Assembly (NCBI GenBank): GCA_018240425.1
Contig: JAFEFU010000037.1
Location: 61,791 to 125,790, forward strand
Direction of reading: 5' to 3'
DNA: 64,000 nt
Source of the DNA: Pseudomonadota bacterium
Lineage (GTDB): Bacteria > Pseudomonadota > Alphaproteobacteria > Rhodobacterales > Rhodobacteraceae
Shown: one piece after another, positions 63,878 through 64,000 of the stretch
Numbering within the stretch: position 1 is the stretch's first letter
Layout of the letters: every line of letters starts with the position of its first letter
The notes under the pieces: model-generated
Database searches by the model: none
Told to the model about the DNA's origin: nothing
The model's input: only the letters and a program-made list of their open reading frames with translations
Made by a program: the position numbers and the translations under genes

Positions 63878-64000
63878 TGACCTGCCCCCCGGAAGCTCCC
63901 TCGCCGTGATGTAGAGTCTGCCCAACCTGAAGGAGCAGACGACATGAGGAAAAGCCGTTTCACCGAAGCGCAGATTATCGGGATGATCAAGGAACAGGAG
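63878..64000 (+). mobile_element. IS3-family insertion sequence, left end (runs off window)
   Basis: The left terminal sequence probably begins TGACCTGCCCCCCGG at 63878, a form common at IS3-family ends. The orfA start follows 66 bp later. The right end is outside the window, so subgroup and target duplication cannot be set. TGTAGAGTCTGCCC at 63909 is an alternative left boundary. Confidence 0.5.
63944..64000 (+). CDS. IS3-family transposase orfA (partial)
   Basis: Only the first 19 codons are present: MRKSRFTEAQIIGMIKEQE. That opening (FTE.QI(I/A).(M/I)(I/L)KE.E) is typical of the HTH-type OrfA proteins of IS3 elements. AGGAGCAGACGAC gives a good ribosome-binding sequence. The gene runs past the window. 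Confidence 0.82.
   Translation, partial: MRKSRFTEAQIIGMIKEQE

Noticed and set aside
63684..63914. 76-codon frame after the second excisionase-like gene
   Set aside because: No ribosome-binding sequence or motif, and it would run into the probable IS3 end.

Overview
The window looks like a chromosomal segment of a high-G+C alphaproteobacterium of the order Rhodobacterales (Rhodobacter/Paracoccus relatives). The reasons are a gene-transfer-agent (GTA) head-spike gene pair, a compact motB-flgE-flgK-flgL-flgI cluster with CtrA-like boxes, the housekeeping order xthA / thioredoxin / LON-domain / Trm112, and uniform GC-rich codon use. Only about 60.6-62.3 kb, and to a lesser degree the extreme right end, departs from that composition.

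Layout. (1) 0-12.2 kb is a cell-surface polysaccharide region: a Tat-exported beta-helix protein (cut by the window edge), an asparagine-synthase-like protein, a large beta-helix protein with an acidic repeat tail, the GTA head-spike base and fibre genes, a GDSL hydrolase, a hexapeptide acetyltransferase, an O-antigen-ligase-like membrane protein and a glycosyltransferase. (2) 12.2-16.4 kb is housekeeping: tRNA uridine hydroxylase, an Hsp70-like protein, and pncA-pncB for NAD salvage. (3) 16.4-22.3 kb is the flagellar cluster. (4) 22.4-35.8 kb is a catabolic block. A probable nine-gene minus-strand operon (class III aminotransferase, two Rieske oxygenases, four-gene polyamine-type ABC importer, DMSP-lyase-family cupin, YtcJ-type amidohydrolase) diverges from a BetI-like TetR regulator across a palindromic control region. 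A second unit (aminotransferase plus a ProC-like reductase) lies beside it. I infer uptake and N-demethylation of a quaternary-amine-like compound; the substrate is not known. (5) 35.9-47.9 kb is a sugar operon: ABC importer, GH63-like hydrolase, LacI regulator, a 1016-residue kinase / M23 / aminotransferase-fold fusion, and a GH42 beta-galactosidase, preceded by a LacI-type operator. (6) 47.9-60.6 kb is housekeeping: L,D-transpeptidase, GTP cyclohydrolase II, an OmpR-type response regulator, exonuclease III, thioredoxin-TPR protein, FAD hydroxylase, amidase, aminotransferase and FtsK. (7) 60.6-64 kb is accessory DNA: a translationally coupled DUF262 + HEPN pair of defence/toxin type, a 230-bp run of strong hairpins, a 16-bp match to a tRNA-Ser 3' end that may be an attachment site, two tandem excisionase-like genes, and the start of an IS3-family element.

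Most notable are the DUF262/HEPN module, the triple-domain kinase-M23-phospholyase-like fusion inside a sugar operon, the BetI-controlled Rieske/aminotransferase/cupin cluster with no obvious known substrate, and the GTA spike genes embedded among surface-polysaccharide modification genes. No complete rRNA or tRNA gene and no CRISPR array is visible.
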